Positions 38,376 through 50,979 of a DNA stretch of 64,000 nucleotides are shown here, piece by piece. This stretch comes from Sphingomonas bacterium (GTDB taxonomy: Bacteria > Pseudomonadota > Alphaproteobacteria > Sphingomonadales > Sphingomonadaceae), in NCBI RefSeq assembly GCF_028289855.1, contig NZ_JAQGKZ010000105.1, positions 1 to 64,000 of the forward strand, given 5' to 3'. The notes beneath the pieces are model-generated. The model saw only the letters and a program-made list of their open reading frames with translations, had not been told where the DNA came from and searched no databases. The position numbers and the translations under genes are program-made. Position 1 is the first letter of the stretch. Every line of letters begins with the position of its first letter.

Positions 38376-40454
38376 ATGATCGATCGCTGCGGATTGCAGG
38401 TCGCGAGCGAGCTCGCTGCGTTCATCGAGGAACGCGCGCTGCCGGGCACGGGCATCGGGGCGGATGCGTTCTGGGCGGGCACTGCCAACATCTTCGCGCA
38501 GTTCGCGCCGGAAAATCGGAAGCTGCTCGACAAGCGCGACTTGCTTCAGGCCGAGATCGACGGCTGGCACGCCCAGCGCACCGGCACCGCAATCGATCAG
38601 GCCGAGTATCAAGCGTTCCTGAGGTCGATCGGTTATCTGGTCGACGAACCTGTGCCGTTCGCCATCACCACCGAGAACGTCGATCCGGAGATCGCAACGA
38701 CCGCCGGGCCGCAACTCGTCGTGCCGGTGCTAAACGCCCGCTTCGCGCTCAACGCCGCCAATGCGCGTTGGGGCAGCCTGTACGACGCGCTCTACGGCAC
38801 AGACGCTATCCCCGGCACAGCTAGGCCGGGCGGCTACGACCCGGTGCGTGGCGCGCAGGTGATCGCCTGGGCGAAGTCGTTTCTCGATTCGGCGGTGCCG
38901 CTGGCGAGCGGAAGCTGGGCCGATTTGACCGGCGCGCCGGTACTGGCCGACCCGGCGTTGCTGGTAGGGCGCGCGCAGGAAAGCTACCTGTTCCGTCACA
39001 ACGGCTTGCACATCGAAGTGGTGATCGATCGCGAGCATCCGATCGGCAAGACCGACCCAGCCGGCATTGCTGACGTCATCCTCGAAAGCGCGCTTACGAC
39101 GATCGTCGACCTTGAGGATTCGATTGCCGCCGTCGATGCCGAGGACAAGGTCGCGGCTTATGCCAACTGGCTCGGCTTGATGAAGGGCGACCTGGTCGAG
39201 ACGTTTGATAAAAACGGCGCGACTCTCACGCGCAAACTCAACGACGACCGCGTCTACACCACCCCCGACGGCAGCACCTTCACCCTGCCCGGTCGCGCGC
39301 TGATGTTCGTGCGCAACGTCGGTCACTTGATGGCCACGCCCGCGATCCGCCTGCCCGATGGCGGCGAGGCGCCCGAGGGCATTCTCGACGCGATCGTCAC
39401 CAGCCTGATCGGCTTGCACGACATCAACGGCGCGCGGAAAAACAGTCGCGCGGGATCGATCTACATCGTCAAACCCAAGATGCACGGGCCCGAAGAAGCC
39501 GCGTTCACCAATGCGCTGTTCGACGCGGTCGAAGATCTGCTCGGCCTCGCCCGTCACACGATCAAGGTCGGTGTGATGGATGAGGAGCGCCGTACCTCCG
39601 CCAACCTTGCCGCCTGCATCGCGGCGGTCAGCGGCCGGATCGCGTTCATCAACACCGGCTTCCTCGACCGCACCGGCGATGAAATTCACACGGGTATGCA
39701 GGCGGGGCCGATGGTGCCCAAGGGCGAGATGAAGACGAGCGCCTGGATCGCTGCGTACGAGAACCGCAACGTCCAGATCGGGCTCGCCTGCGGGCTGTCG
39801 GGCAAGGCGCAGATCGGCAAGGGAATGTGGGCCGCGCCCGACCGCATGGCGGATATGCTCGACCAGAAGATCGGCCACCCGATGACGGGCGCCAACACCG
39901 CCTGGGTGCCCAGCCCCACCGCGGCGACGCTGCACGCGACGCACTACCACCGCGTGGACGTGTTCGCACGGCAGAAGGAGCGCGCATCCGAGCCGATCGC
40001 ATCGCTCGATGCCCTACTGTCGGTCCCGCTCGCGCTCGGCCGCAACTGGACCCCTGACGAAATCCGCGCAGAGCTCGATAATAATGCGCAGGGCATTCTG
40101 GGCTACGTCGTTCGCTGGATCGATCAGGGCGTGGGTTGCTCGAAAGTGCCCGACATCCACGATATCGGGCTGATGGAGGACCGCGCAACGCTGCGCATCT
40201 CGAGCCAGGCGCTGGCCAATTGGTTGCTCCACGGCGTCTGCGCGCCCGAAGAGATCGAAGCGGCGTTCGCGCGGATGGCGGCGAAGGTCGATGCGCAGAA
40301 TGCCGGCGATCCGCTGTATGGCTCGCTCGTCGCCAACCCCAACGGTGCCGCCTATCGCGCCGCCCGCGCGCTGGTGTTCGAGGGAACGGCGCAGCCCAAC
40401 GGCTATACCGAGCCCCTGCTCCACCGCTTCCGCGCCGAGGCGAAGGCGCGCTAA
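38376..40454 (+). CDS. glcB: malate synthase G
   Basis: [10 protein letters not shown]-type motif ([19 protein letters not shown]), [54 protein letters not shown]-like stretch. Confidence 0.95.
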   Translation: MIDRCGLQVASELAAFIEERALPGTGIGADAFWAGTANIFAQFAPENRKLLDKRDLLQAEIDGWHAQRTGTAIDQAEYQAFLRSIGYLVDEPVPFAITTENVDPEIATTAGPQLVVPVLNARFALNAANARWGSLYDALYGTDAIPGTARPGGYDPVRGAQVIAWAKSFLDSAVPLASGSWADLTGAPVLADPALLVGRAQESYLFRHNGLHIEVVIDREHPIGKTDPAGIADVILESALTTIVDLEDSIAAVDAEDKVAAYANWLGLMKGDLVETFDKNGATLTRKLNDDRVYTTPDGSTFTLPGRALMFVRNVGHLMATPAIRLPDGGEAPEGILDAIVTSLIGLHDINGARKNSRAGSIYIVKPKMHGPEEAAFTNALFDAVEDLLGLARHTIKVGVMDEERRTSANLAACIAAVSGRIAFINTGFLDRTGDEIHTGMQAGPMVPKGEMKTSAWIAAYENRNVQIGLACGLSGKAQIGKGMWAAPDRMADMLDQKIGHPMTGANTAWVPSPTAATLHATHYHRVDVFARQKERASEPIASLDALLSVPLALGRNWTPDEIRAELDNNAQGILGYVVRWIDQGVGCSKVPDIHDIGLMEDRATLRISSQALANWLLHGVCAPEEIEAAFARMAAKVDAQNAGDPLYGSLVANPNGAAYRAARALVFEGTAQPNGYTEPLLHRFRAEAKAR

Positions 40455-40676
40455 CTTTGGACAATTGGACAAAATGGACAGCGCAATTGTCGAGTTGCGT
40501 CGCCCGAAATGTCGTTATTTTACAATTGGTCTAAGATAGGCAACAGACTAGCCGACCTTGGCGTTGCAATCCTGTTGCTCGCTCAACTTTGTTCTCGCCA
40601 AAATGGAGACGATCTATTAGACTGCGCACCGTCGGATCCGTCCGGCGTGTGCAATCTCGGTTTGGGGGTTACAGCG

Positions 40677-41009
40677 ATGTTTAAGTTGATCAAGGTCGGC
40701 GTGGCAGCCAGCCTGCTGGTAGCGGGGATGGCCACGGCCGGAATGCCGTCGGGGCGCAATTTCACGATCAAGAATACCAACGCAAGCGTCTCGGTGCAGC
40801 GCGTATGGTACGCGCGGGCTGGCGAGGAGGGCGATCCGTGGCATGAAGTCATGCTCGATTACGCCGTCAAGCCTGGCCGGACCTCGAACTTCACCATGGG
40901 TGCGGGCGATGTCTGCCTGTACGATATCAAGGTTCAGTTCAGCGATTCGGTCATCCAGCAACGCGACAACATCAACGTCTGCCGCGGCGACACGGCGGTC
41001 GTGACCTGA
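40677..41009 (+). CDS. small exported hypothetical protein (110 aa)
   Basis: Signal peptide MFKLIKVGVAASLLVAGMATAG; internal ATG in the longer ORF; followed by a terminator. Confidence 0.65.
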   Translation: MFKLIKVGVAASLLVAGMATAGMPSGRNFTIKNTNASVSVQRVWYARAGEEGDPWHEVMLDYAVKPGRTSNFTMGAGDVCLYDIKVQFSDSVIQQRDNINVCRGDTAVVT

Positions 41010-41038
41010 TCCGGCGCGCTTTTGCGTGACGTGATACG

Positions 41039-41069
41039 GGGCGGTGGGTTTTGGCCCGCCGCCCTTTTT
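41039..41069. terminator. intrinsic terminator
   Basis: gggcggtggg-ttttgg-cccgccgccc followed by ttttt. Confidence 0.85.
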
Positions 41070-41077
41070 CTGGCCGG

Positions 41078-44000
41078 TCAGTGGAAGTCGCGCGACTTGG
41101 GCAGAATGCGGACGTTGCGGGGATGCCGCCCGCCGGTCGGACGCGCCTTTTCGTAACGCGGATCGGGGATCAGGCCGATATCGGCCTGCGCCATTGCGGG
41201 GCGAGACTTGCGATCCTCCGATAACCGGCCGAGCTCGTGCGTGCGGTCGATGACGCGCGTGCCGATCAGGTGGACGACACCCCCTTCATCCTTGGCGCTA
41301 CGCTGCACCTCCCCCTCGACGGTCATCAGTCGCGATCCCATCACTTGCATCCGCTGTGCCTCAAATATCCGCGCCCATAACAGCACATTGGTGATCCCGG
41401 TCTCATCCTCCAGCGTCATGAATATCGCGTTGCCCGTGCCCGGCCGCTGGCGCACCAGCACGACCCCGGCGACCGTGACGCGCGCGCCGTTCGTCGCCTT
41501 GGACACGCCTTCGCATGTCAGCACCTTCTCGGCATCGAACATCGGCCGCAGGAACTGCATCGGATGTCCCTTGAGCGACAGGCGGGTGAGTTGATAATCG
41601 GCGCTGACCTCCTCGCTGAGCGGCATCGTCGGCAGGCCGGCGTCCGTCTCAACCCCCAATTCGCGCGCACCGGCGGCGGCGAACAGCGGCAATTCGTCAG
41701 ATGGCGTCCGCCTTACCTCCCACAAGGCATCGCGTCGGCCCTTGCCGATCGACCCCCAGGCATCGGCGTCAGCGAGCAACCGCAGTGCACGCGCGGGTAG
41801 ATGGGCGCGGCGCGCGAGTTCCTCGATCGAGACAAAGGGGCCATTGGCGGCACGCTCGTCCGCGAGAGACTTCGCCCAATCTTCGCGAAAGCCATCGATC
41901 TGACGCAAGCCGAGCCGGAGTGCGAGGTCGCGATCGCCCGGTTCAAGACTATTGTCCCACCGGCTCGCATTCACATCGATTGCTCGCGCCTCTACCCCGC
42001 CTTTCTCTTGCGCGTCGCGGACGATTTGCGCCGGCGCGTAAAAACCCATCGGCTGCGAATTGAGCAACGCGCAGGAGAACGCCGCTGGGTGGAAGCACTT
42101 CAACCAGGCCGACACATAGACCAGCCGCGCGAACGCCAGCGCATGGCTTTCCGGAAAGCCATAGCTGCCGAACCCCTTGATCTGGTCATAGCAACGCTGC
42201 GCGAAATCGCGTTCATATCCGCGCCTGACCATCCCCTCGACCATCTTGGTCTCCAGGTTGTGGATCGTGCCGACATTACGGAACGTCGCCATCGCGCGGC
42301 GTAGGCGATTGGCATCCTCGGGTGAGAAATCGGCCGCAACGATCGCCAGTTTCATCGCTTGTTCCTGAAACAGCGGCACGCCCATCGTCTTGCCAAGTAC
42401 GCCTTCAAGTTCGTCGGGCCGACCGTGACGCGGATTAGGCGCCGGAAAGGACCACGCCTCTTTCTTGGCACGCCGCCGCAGATAGGGGTGCACCATATTG
42501 CCCTGGATCGGACCGGGCCGGACGATCGCCACTTGAACGACCAAGTCGTAAAATTGCCGCGGGCGCAGCCGCGGCAGCATGCTCATCTGCGCGCGGCTTT
42601 CGACCTGAAACAGGCCCAGGCTGTCGCCCTCGCACAGCATATCGTAAACCTGCGCGACCTCGGCCGGGACGGTATCGAGCGTGTGCCGCTTGCCCCCGCT
42701 CTCCTCGATCAGGTCGAACGCCTTGCGGATGCACGACAGCATGCCGAGCGCCAGCACATCGACCTTCATCAACTGAAGCGCGTCGATGTCATCCTTGTCC
42801 CATTCGATGAAGGTGCGCTTGTCCATCGCGCCATTGTGGATCGGCACGGTTTCGTCGAGCCGGTCCTGCGTCAGCACGAACCCGCCGACATGCTGCGACA
42901 AATGGCGGGGAAATTCGAGCAATTGATCGACCAGAGTCTTCAGCCGCCCGATCTCCGGATTGTCGAGCGTGAACCCCGCCTGGGTAAAGCGCTCCTCCTC
43001 CATCTTGCTCGAATAGCTGCCCCAGATCGTGCTGGAGAGTCGTGAGGTGACGTCCTCGGTCATGCCGAGTGCCTTGCCGACTTCGCGCACGGTCGAGCGC
43101 GAGCGATAGTGAATCACCGTCGCGGCAATCGCGGCGCGGTCTCGGCCGTATCGCCGATAGACATATTGCATCACTTCCTCGCGTCGCTCGTGCTCGAAAT
43201 CGACGTCGATATCGGGCGGCTCGTCGCGCTCGGCCGACACGAAGCGCGAGAACAGCAGATCGAACTTCATCGGATCGACCGAAGTGACCCCCAGGATGAA
43301 GCATACGACCGAATTGGCGGCCGATCCGCGTCCCTGGCAGAGGATCGGTGGATCCTGGGTCCGCGCGAACTTCACCACGTCATGGACGGTCAGGAAATAA
43401 TACGCGTAACCACGATCACGGATGAGCATGAACTCTTCGTGCAGCAGGGCGTACAGCTTGTCGGGAACGCGATAATCGTAGCGTTCGAGCGCGGTCTGCC
43501 AGACGAGGTGCTCGAGCCAGTCCTGAGCCTGCCATCCCTCCGGCACCGGCTCGTGCGGATATTCGTAGCTGAGTTGGTCTAGCGTGAAGTCGATGCGAGC
43601 CAGCAGGCGTTCGGTTTGAGCAATCGCGTCAGGATAGCGGCGGAACAGGCGGGCCATTTCGGCGGCCGGCTTCAAATGCCGCTCCGCATTGGCCGCGAGG
43701 ATGCGGCCGGCGTGCTTCACATCGGTGCCCTTGCGGATGCAAGTGACGACGTCGTGAAGCTGGCGCTGGCCGGGTGAGGCGTAGAGCGCGTCGTTGGTCG
43801 CGATCAGCGGAACGCCGACGGTCGAAACAATTCGGGCAAGATCGCGCAGCCGCCGATTGTCGCGCCCGTCGTAGAGCGTGGACACACCGAGCCATAACCG
43901 GCCGCCCACGATGCGTTTGAGGCGGCGCATAGTATCCCCCAGCACATCGTCACCCCGGACTTGATCCTGGGTCCACCTCACCACGTGGCCAGTTGCTCGT

Positions 44001-44650
44001 GGCTCGATGGATGCCGGATCAAGTCCGGCATGACGGTCGGGAAACGGGATGACATTGGTATTTACCGCTTCATCCTCGCCCAACCGCAAGACCCCGCGAT
44101 CCTGCTCCTCGGCGATGCGCCGTTTCTCGGCTAGTTCCTCGACCTCGCCCGCATCGAAGCTGCTCTCCGCCAGCACAATCAGCAGCAAATCCTCATGGTG
44201 CGCGATCAGGTCGCCGAGATCGAGCAGGCACCCGCCCTTAGACGCGCGACGATTGCCTACGGTCAGCAATCGCGTCAGCCGTCCCCAGCCGAACCGTGTC
44301 GCAGGGTAGGCGACGATATCCGGCGTGCCATCGCGGAACACCAGCCGCGCGCCGACCACCAGGCGAAAGTCGAAAGCGGGTTCGGGTATGGCGTCGGGTT
44401 CGGGAAAATCCTCCCACGGGCGGTCCGCCTCGTGCTTCGCCTTGGCCTTTGCCCACACTTCACTGAACTGTTCTCGCGCTTCCTTGAGCGCGACATACGC
44501 GCGCACCACGCCCGCCACGGTATTACGGTCGGCGATGCCGATGCCCCGCATTCCCAGTGCGATCGCCTCGCCTACCATCTGCTTGGGATGCGATGCGCCG
44601 CGCAGGAACGAGTAATTGGTCGCCGCGACCAGTTCGGCAAAGCCGGTCAT
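41078..44650 (-). CDS. dnaE2: error-prone DNA polymerase DnaE2 (ImuC)
   Basis: FAELVAATNYSFLRGASHPKQMVGEA, LCQGRGSAANSVVCFILGVTSVDP, DIDVDFEHERREEVMQYVYRRYGRDRAA; third gene of the imu cassette. Confidence 0.94.
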   Translation of the reverse strand: MTGFAELVAATNYSFLRGASHPKQMVGEAIALGMRGIGIADRNTVAGVVRAYVALKEAREQFSEVWAKAKAKHEADRPWEDFPEPDAIPEPAFDFRLVVGARLVFRDGTPDIVAYPATRFGWGRLTRLLTVGNRRASKGGCLLDLGDLIAHHEDLLLIVLAESSFDAGEVEELAEKRRIAEEQDRGVLRLGEDEAVNTNVIPFPDRHAGLDPASIEPRATGHVVRWTQDQVRGDDVLGDTMRRLKRIVGGRLWLGVSTLYDGRDNRRLRDLARIVSTVGVPLIATNDALYASPGQRQLHDVVTCIRKGTDVKHAGRILAANAERHLKPAAEMARLFRRYPDAIAQTERLLARIDFTLDQLSYEYPHEPVPEGWQAQDWLEHLVWQTALERYDYRVPDKLYALLHEEFMLIRDRGYAYYFLTVHDVVKFARTQDPPILCQGRGSAANSVVCFILGVTSVDPMKFDLLFSRFVSAERDEPPDIDVDFEHERREEVMQYVYRRYGRDRAAIAATVIHYRSRSTVREVGKALGMTEDVTSRLSSTIWGSYSSKMEEERFTQAGFTLDNPEIGRLKTLVDQLLEFPRHLSQHVGGFVLTQDRLDETVPIHNGAMDKRTFIEWDKDDIDALQLMKVDVLALGMLSCIRKAFDLIEESGGKRHTLDTVPAEVAQVYDMLCEGDSLGLFQVESRAQMSMLPRLRPRQFYDLVVQVAIVRPGPIQGNMVHPYLRRRAKKEAWSFPAPNPRHGRPDELEGVLGKTMGVPLFQEQAMKLAIVAADFSPEDANRLRRAMATFRNVGTIHNLETKMVEGMVRRGYERDFAQRCYDQIKGFGSYGFPESHALAFARLVYVSAWLKCFHPAAFSCALLNSQPMGFYAPAQIVRDAQEKGGVEARAIDVNASRWDNSLEPGDRDLALRLGLRQIDGFREDWAKSLADERAANGPFVSIEELARRAHLPARALRLLADADAWGSIGKGRRDALWEVRRTPSDELPLFAAAGARELGVETDAGLPTMPLSEEVSADYQLTRLSLKGHPMQFLRPMFDAEKVLTCEGVSKATNGARVTVAGVVLVRQRPGTGNAIFMTLEDETGITNVLLWARIFEAQRMQVMGSRLMTVEGEVQRSAKDEGGVVHLIGTRVIDRTHELGRLSEDRKSRPAMAQADIGLIPDPRYEKARPTGGRHPRNVRILPKSRDFH
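43948..44035. repeat. REP/REPIN-like palindromic repeat pair inside dnaE2
   Basis: cgtcaccccggacttgatcctgggtcca...tggatgccggatcaagtccggcatgacg; same family as 36952-37033. Confidence 0.85.
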
Positions 44651-46194
44651 GCGAACACCCCGTGAACGTACCAATCGAGCGCCGGTTTGCCGTCTACGAA
44701 CAGGCCATGACGGAAAATCCAGAGCCGCCGCCCGCGACGGTCCTCGACTCGGTAGTAATCGCGCGTCGGCGCCTCGCGCGGCGCCCACCATGGTGCGGCA
44801 ATTCGTTCGGGTCCCTCTGCCAGTGCGACGTCGTGGAGCGTACGGCGCCAGCGGAACTGGCGCGGCGGTCCGTCGGGAACCCCGGCAATCACGCTTTCGA
44901 TCTGCTGCGGCGGATCGAACAGGTGGATCGGGCGGAGCGGCGGCTCGCCGGGTTCGAGCGCGGGCCAATCGCCGGGCGGCGCGGGATCGGCGGCAGGGAG
45001 CGTGAACTCAGCCTGTTCGGGCAAATGCCGGTCGCGCGGCGCGAACCGTCGTATCCGTCCGCGCCCTAATCTCGTCGTCAGGCGATCGACCAACGCCGCC
45101 AGCTCGGCCTCTGCGACTGCCCCGCCCTCCAGCTTCAATTGCGCCGCGTCGAGCCGCTCGGCGACGGGGATGTCGAGCCGGATCAGATCGAATCCGAACC
45201 CCGGGTCGATCGGATCGGCGAGCGTGTCGATCCGTTCGCGGAATAGCCGCAGTACCGCGGGGACGTCGCGGCTCGGCCTGCCGGTGTCGACCGCCAGAAG
45301 CTGCACTAGGCCATCGGTTCGGAAGAAACGTGCGACGAACCTGCGCCCGCCTTCGTGAGTCTCCTCCAATCGCCCGATCACTTCGGCCATTAGTTCGCCC
45401 AGCACCTCCAATGCGAATTCGGTACGCGCCACTGGTTCGGCAAAGCGGCGCTCGACAAAGATCGGCGGCTTGACGATGCGCGGGGATAGCGGGCTGTCGG
45501 CTTCGCCGATCACGCGCCGCACACGCGTCGCTGCCTCACCACCGAACCGCGCGGCGATCGCCGATAGTGGCCGCACGACGACGTCGCCGATCGTCTTCAA
45601 CCCAGCGCGTTTGAGCGCCAGCGTCGCTTCATCGTCGAGCCCAAGCGCGGCGACCGGCAAGCGCCGCACCGCCTCGTCCTCGCTCGCACCGGTGGTGCGA
45701 TACCGCGCCAATGCGCGCGCCGCGTCGGGATTCCCGGCAAAGGCATGGCTCGCGACGACGCCGAGCCGCGCCAGCCGCACGATGGCGTCCCCCGCCAACG
45801 CGGTTTCGCCGGCGAACAGATGCCCACAGCCCGTCACATCGAGCACCAGTCCGTCGGGCGCATCGATCATCACCCATGGCGTGTAGCGTATGCACCCGTC
45901 CGCCAGCCGTTCGAGCCAGGCATGATCGTCGTGCGGGACATGATCGAACGCTTCGAGCTCGGCGACGCGGGCACGCGAATCGGCCAGCGTCATGCCCGGT
46001 TCGATCCCTAGCCGTGCCGCCGCCGGATCGACCGCGTACAGCCGCTGCGCACCCTTGACCTTCTCGATCACCGCATAGGGCACGCCTGGACGCCCCGCGA
46101 ACACGTGCGGCCGCGCGATCCGCAGCCGCTCAGCCGGCAGCCACGGGAAGTACAGCGCCAGATAGCGGCGCTGTGGCGGGGTCCTGGAAGGCAT
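44647..46194 (-). CDS. imuB: DNA polymerase Y family protein ImuB
   Basis: RRYLALYFPWLPAERLRIARP; Y-family-like organisation with imuA and dnaE2. Confidence 0.92.
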   Translation of the reverse strand: MPSRTPPQRRYLALYFPWLPAERLRIARPHVFAGRPGVPYAVIEKVKGAQRLYAVDPAAARLGIEPGMTLADSRARVAELEAFDHVPHDDHAWLERLADGCIRYTPWVMIDAPDGLVLDVTGCGHLFAGETALAGDAIVRLARLGVVASHAFAGNPDAARALARYRTTGASEDEAVRRLPVAALGLDDEATLALKRAGLKTIGDVVVRPLSAIAARFGGEAATRVRRVIGEADSPLSPRIVKPPIFVERRFAEPVARTEFALEVLGELMAEVIGRLEETHEGGRRFVARFFRTDGLVQLLAVDTGRPSRDVPAVLRLFRERIDTLADPIDPGFGFDLIRLDIPVAERLDAAQLKLEGGAVAEAELAALVDRLTTRLGRGRIRRFAPRDRHLPEQAEFTLPAADPAPPGDWPALEPGEPPLRPIHLFDPPQQIESVIAGVPDGPPRQFRWRRTLHDVALAEGPERIAAPWWAPREAPTRDYYRVEDRRGRRLWIFRHGLFVDGKPALDWYVHGVFA

Positions 46195-46894
46195 GTCGTT
46201 CACGATTCCACTCCACGCGCCACGTTGCACCGGCGGGAGCGGCGCGGCGGCGCAACAATTCGATCTCGAACACCGGATGCCCCGGTGCTCCGGCGGGCGT
46301 CCCGTCGGCCAGCGGTACCGACGGCGCCGCCGCCACCCGCCACCGCGTGTCGGCGGCGCTCGGACTTTCTGCCGCCGCCATCCGCAGCAACAGCACCGTC
46401 ACCCCCGACGCTTCCGCCGCGAGCATGAGACGCCGAGTCGCGGTCAGATCGAGCGCCTTGGGATCGCCCCAACATTCGACCAGCAACGCCCCCAGCCCCG
46501 CGCACCGCGCCGCGCCATTCGCTGCTTTCAGGAGCGCGGCATCATCAGCGACCAGCCCGACCAGCACCGTACCGCCCGCGATCCCCAGCTCGCCCAGCCC
46601 GGTGGCGTAGAGCCGCCCGCATCGCCGTTCCGCCGCCTCGGTGCGCAGCCAAAACAACGGCTTTCCCTCACCCGCCCGCAGCCCCAGCATCGCCGCAAAC
46701 CCCGCGGCACTGCCTGCTTCGCCATCCTCGGCCACCACCTCGTGCAGCCGCCCTCGCCCGAGCCCACCGCCCAGACAGGCATCGATCCCGGCATGCCCGG
46801 TCGCAAAGCGCAAAGCTTCATCACGCGGGCGTGCCTGTTCGAGACGCGCCAGACGCCGCCGCAGCTTGCTGAGCGAGGCTACCGACTCGGCCAT
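46130..46894 (-). CDS. imuA: ImuA (SOS mutagenesis accessory, RecA-like)
   Basis: GHAGIDACLGGGLGRGRLHEVVAEDGEAGSAAGFAAML; overlaps imuB. Confidence 0.9.
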   Translation of the reverse strand: MAESVASLSKLRRRLARLEQARPRDEALRFATGHAGIDACLGGGLGRGRLHEVVAEDGEAGSAAGFAAMLGLRAGEGKPLFWLRTEAAERRCGRLYATGLGELGIAGGTVLVGLVADDAALLKAANGAARCAGLGALLVECWGDPKALDLTATRRLMLAAEASGVTVLLLRMAAAESPSAADTRWRVAAAPSVPLADGTPAGAPGHPVFEIELLRRRAAPAGATWRVEWNRERHAFQDPATAPLSGAVLPVAAG

Positions 46895-46898
46895 ATTT

Positions 46899-46913
46899 GT
46901 TCATGATATGTTC
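46899..46913 (-). promoter_or_regulatory. LexA/SOS box upstream of imuA
   Basis: GTTC-atgatat-GTTC matches the alphaproteobacterial GTTCN7GTTC SOS box, 5 bp upstream of the imuA ATG. Confidence 0.85.
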
Positions 46914-46992
46914 TATTTCAGACGATGCAATCGGATTCGGATCGCTCCCCAGCCTTGCGCGTTTTCGCCAGCGATCATGAGAGGAGGCCGAC

Positions 46993-47286
46993 ATGCCCCA
47001 AGGCGACAAGAGCGCGTACACCGACAAGCAGAAGCGCAAGGCGCAACATATCGAGGAAGGCTACGAAAAGCGCGGCACGCCGAAGAAGGAAGCTGAGGCC
47101 CGCGCTTGGGCGACGGTCAACAAGGAATCGGGCGGCGGCAACAAGTCCGGGTCGGGACGCGGCAAGAAGGACACGCATGTCTCCTCCGCACGCGGTGGGC
47201 TCACGCATAAGGCTGGGACGCCCGAGGCGCGATCGGCGGCGGCGCACAAGGGCTGGGACACCAGACGGCGCGACGCTAGAGCCTGA
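46993..47286 (+). CDS. small basic low-complexity protein (often annotated plasmid stabilization protein-like)
   Basis: MPQGDKSAYTDKQKRKAQHIEEGYEKRGTPKKEAEARAWATVNKESGGGNKSGSGRGKK. Confidence 0.7.
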   Translation: MPQGDKSAYTDKQKRKAQHIEEGYEKRGTPKKEAEARAWATVNKESGGGNKSGSGRGKKDTHVSSARGGLTHKAGTPEARSAAAHKGWDTRRRDARA

Positions 47287-47327
47287 TGCGGTGGCGCTAG
47301 GCCGAGAACGGCGCTAAGCGGCGCTGG

Positions 47328-49375
<2,048 letters not shown>

Positions 49376-49379
<4 letters not shown>

Positions 49380-49633
49380 TCGTCCTCGCCTTCGCTCAGT
49401 TCCATAAAGTCCCGCGCCGCGTCGCGGTCGGCGGGATCCTTGAACGCCACGTCGAGATCGGGCGCAACGCCGAGCATGTGCATCAGCGCCCACAGCGCGA
49501 AGCGCCGCCCGCGATCCTGCGTCATGCCGAAATCGACCCGCATCCGCTCGGCGCCCGCCGCAAGGCCGTCGGGCGACAGCGACGCGATGTCGGTCGTTCC
49601 GAAATAGCGGCGGAGCTGGTCGTCGAGGTCCAT
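49376..49633 (-). CDS. small conserved hypothetical protein (85 aa)
   Basis: MDLDDQLRRYFGTTDIASLSPDGLAAGAERMRVDFGMTQDRGRRFALWALMHMLGVAPDLDVAF; tail of a longer track ORF. Confidence 0.6.
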
Positions 49634-49708
49634 CGCCCCACCCTGCTCTGCTGAGCACTTGCCGACAAGGCTCCCGCCTGCCAGCGTACCGCAAACAGGA
49701 GAGCGCGC

Positions 49709-50602
49709 GTGAAGACACAGGCGAACGGCATCGAGATCGAATATGAAGTCTATGGCGCCGACGATGCGCCGCCGGTCCTGCTCATCATGGGCCTGGGCGC
49801 GCAGCTGACCTTGTGGCCGATGCCGATGGTCGAGCAACTCGTTGAGCGCGGCTATCGCGTGATCCGCTACGACAATCGCGATGTCGGCCTCTCGACCAAG
49901 TTCCACGATGCCGAGGCGCCATCGATGACCGCGATCGTCGGCGCGCTGATGATGGGGCAGAAACCCGACGTCCCGTATCTGCTCGCTGACATGGCCGCCG
50001 ACGCGGTCGGTCTGCTCGACGCCCTCGGCATCGAAAAAGCCCACGTCATGGGCGCGTCGATGGGCGGGATGATCGCGCAGATGGTCGCGGCGACGTATCC
50101 GTATCGCGTGCTCTCGCTGACCTCGATCATGTTGAGCACCGGCAATCCCACGCTGCCGCCCGCTAGCCCGGAGGCGATGGCGGTACTGACTCAGCGCCCC
50201 GAAGGCGCCGACGAGGACTCGATGGTCGCCCACGGCGTCCGCGCCGAAAAGATCATCGGCAGCCCCGGCTACCCCGCCAACGAGGCCGAGCTGACCGAGC
50301 GAGTCCGCGCCAGCTTTCGCCGCATGCATTACCCGCCCGGCTTCGCGCGCCAGATGGCGGCGATCGTCGGCAGCGGCGACCGCCGCGCCGCGCTGAGAAC
50401 AATCACCGCGCCGACGATGGTGATCCACGGCGCCGACGACCCGCTCGTCCCGCTCGCCGCCGGCCGCGACACGGCGGCGACAATTCCCGGTGCCAAGATC
50501 GTCGAGATACCGGGCATGGGACACAATCTGCCCGAACCGCTGATCGGCCCGGTGCTCGATGCGTTCGAGCAGGTGGCGAAGGCGGAAGCGCCGGTCGGCT
50601 GA
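49709..50602 (+). CDS. alpha/beta fold hydrolase
   Basis: RYDNRDVGLS, HVMGASMGGMIAQMVAA, IHGADDPLVP, GMGHNLPE. Confidence 0.9.
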   Translation: MKTQANGIEIEYEVYGADDAPPVLLIMGLGAQLTLWPMPMVEQLVERGYRVIRYDNRDVGLSTKFHDAEAPSMTAIVGALMMGQKPDVPYLLADMAADAVGLLDALGIEKAHVMGASMGGMIAQMVAATYPYRVLSLTSIMLSTGNPTLPPASPEAMAVLTQRPEGADEDSMVAHGVRAEKIIGSPGYPANEAELTERVRASFRRMHYPPGFARQMAAIVGSGDRRAALRTITAPTMVIHGADDPLVPLAAGRDTAATIPGAKIVEIPGMGHNLPEPLIGPVLDAFEQVAKAEAPVG

Positions 50603-50979
50603 GTCTCAAGCCCCGTCGCAAAAGCCGGTGCCCCATTAAGCGCGTGTGCGGGATCGTGGACCTTTCTCCTCGTACGGGGGCGATAACCGCGTGCCGAAGT
50701 TGCGATTGGGTGCCGGAGATGAGCGGTTATTCGGCCCCGGATGGCGGGGAAACAGGCGAGACACCGTCGTTGTGCGACCGAACCTAGCGCATTGCGCGGA
50801 CGTGACTTTCCTTCGCGCCGACGATCCGGCGCAGGGCGGCATGATATTCAGACTGTCAAAGAGCGATTGAAAGCATAGCATTTCGGCTGGTGTGTAGGAA
50901 AATGGTTCCATTCATCTCGTTGATCAACGTCGCTTCTTGCGGGAGTTGAGCGAACAAGTTCCTCGCGCGTTGTCCCACC

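Noticed and set aside
44647-46230. imuA-imuB-dnaE2 considered as a novel mutagenesis island
   Set aside because: Well-described SOS mutagenesis cassette; only the SOS-box placement and the dnaE2 insertion are noted.
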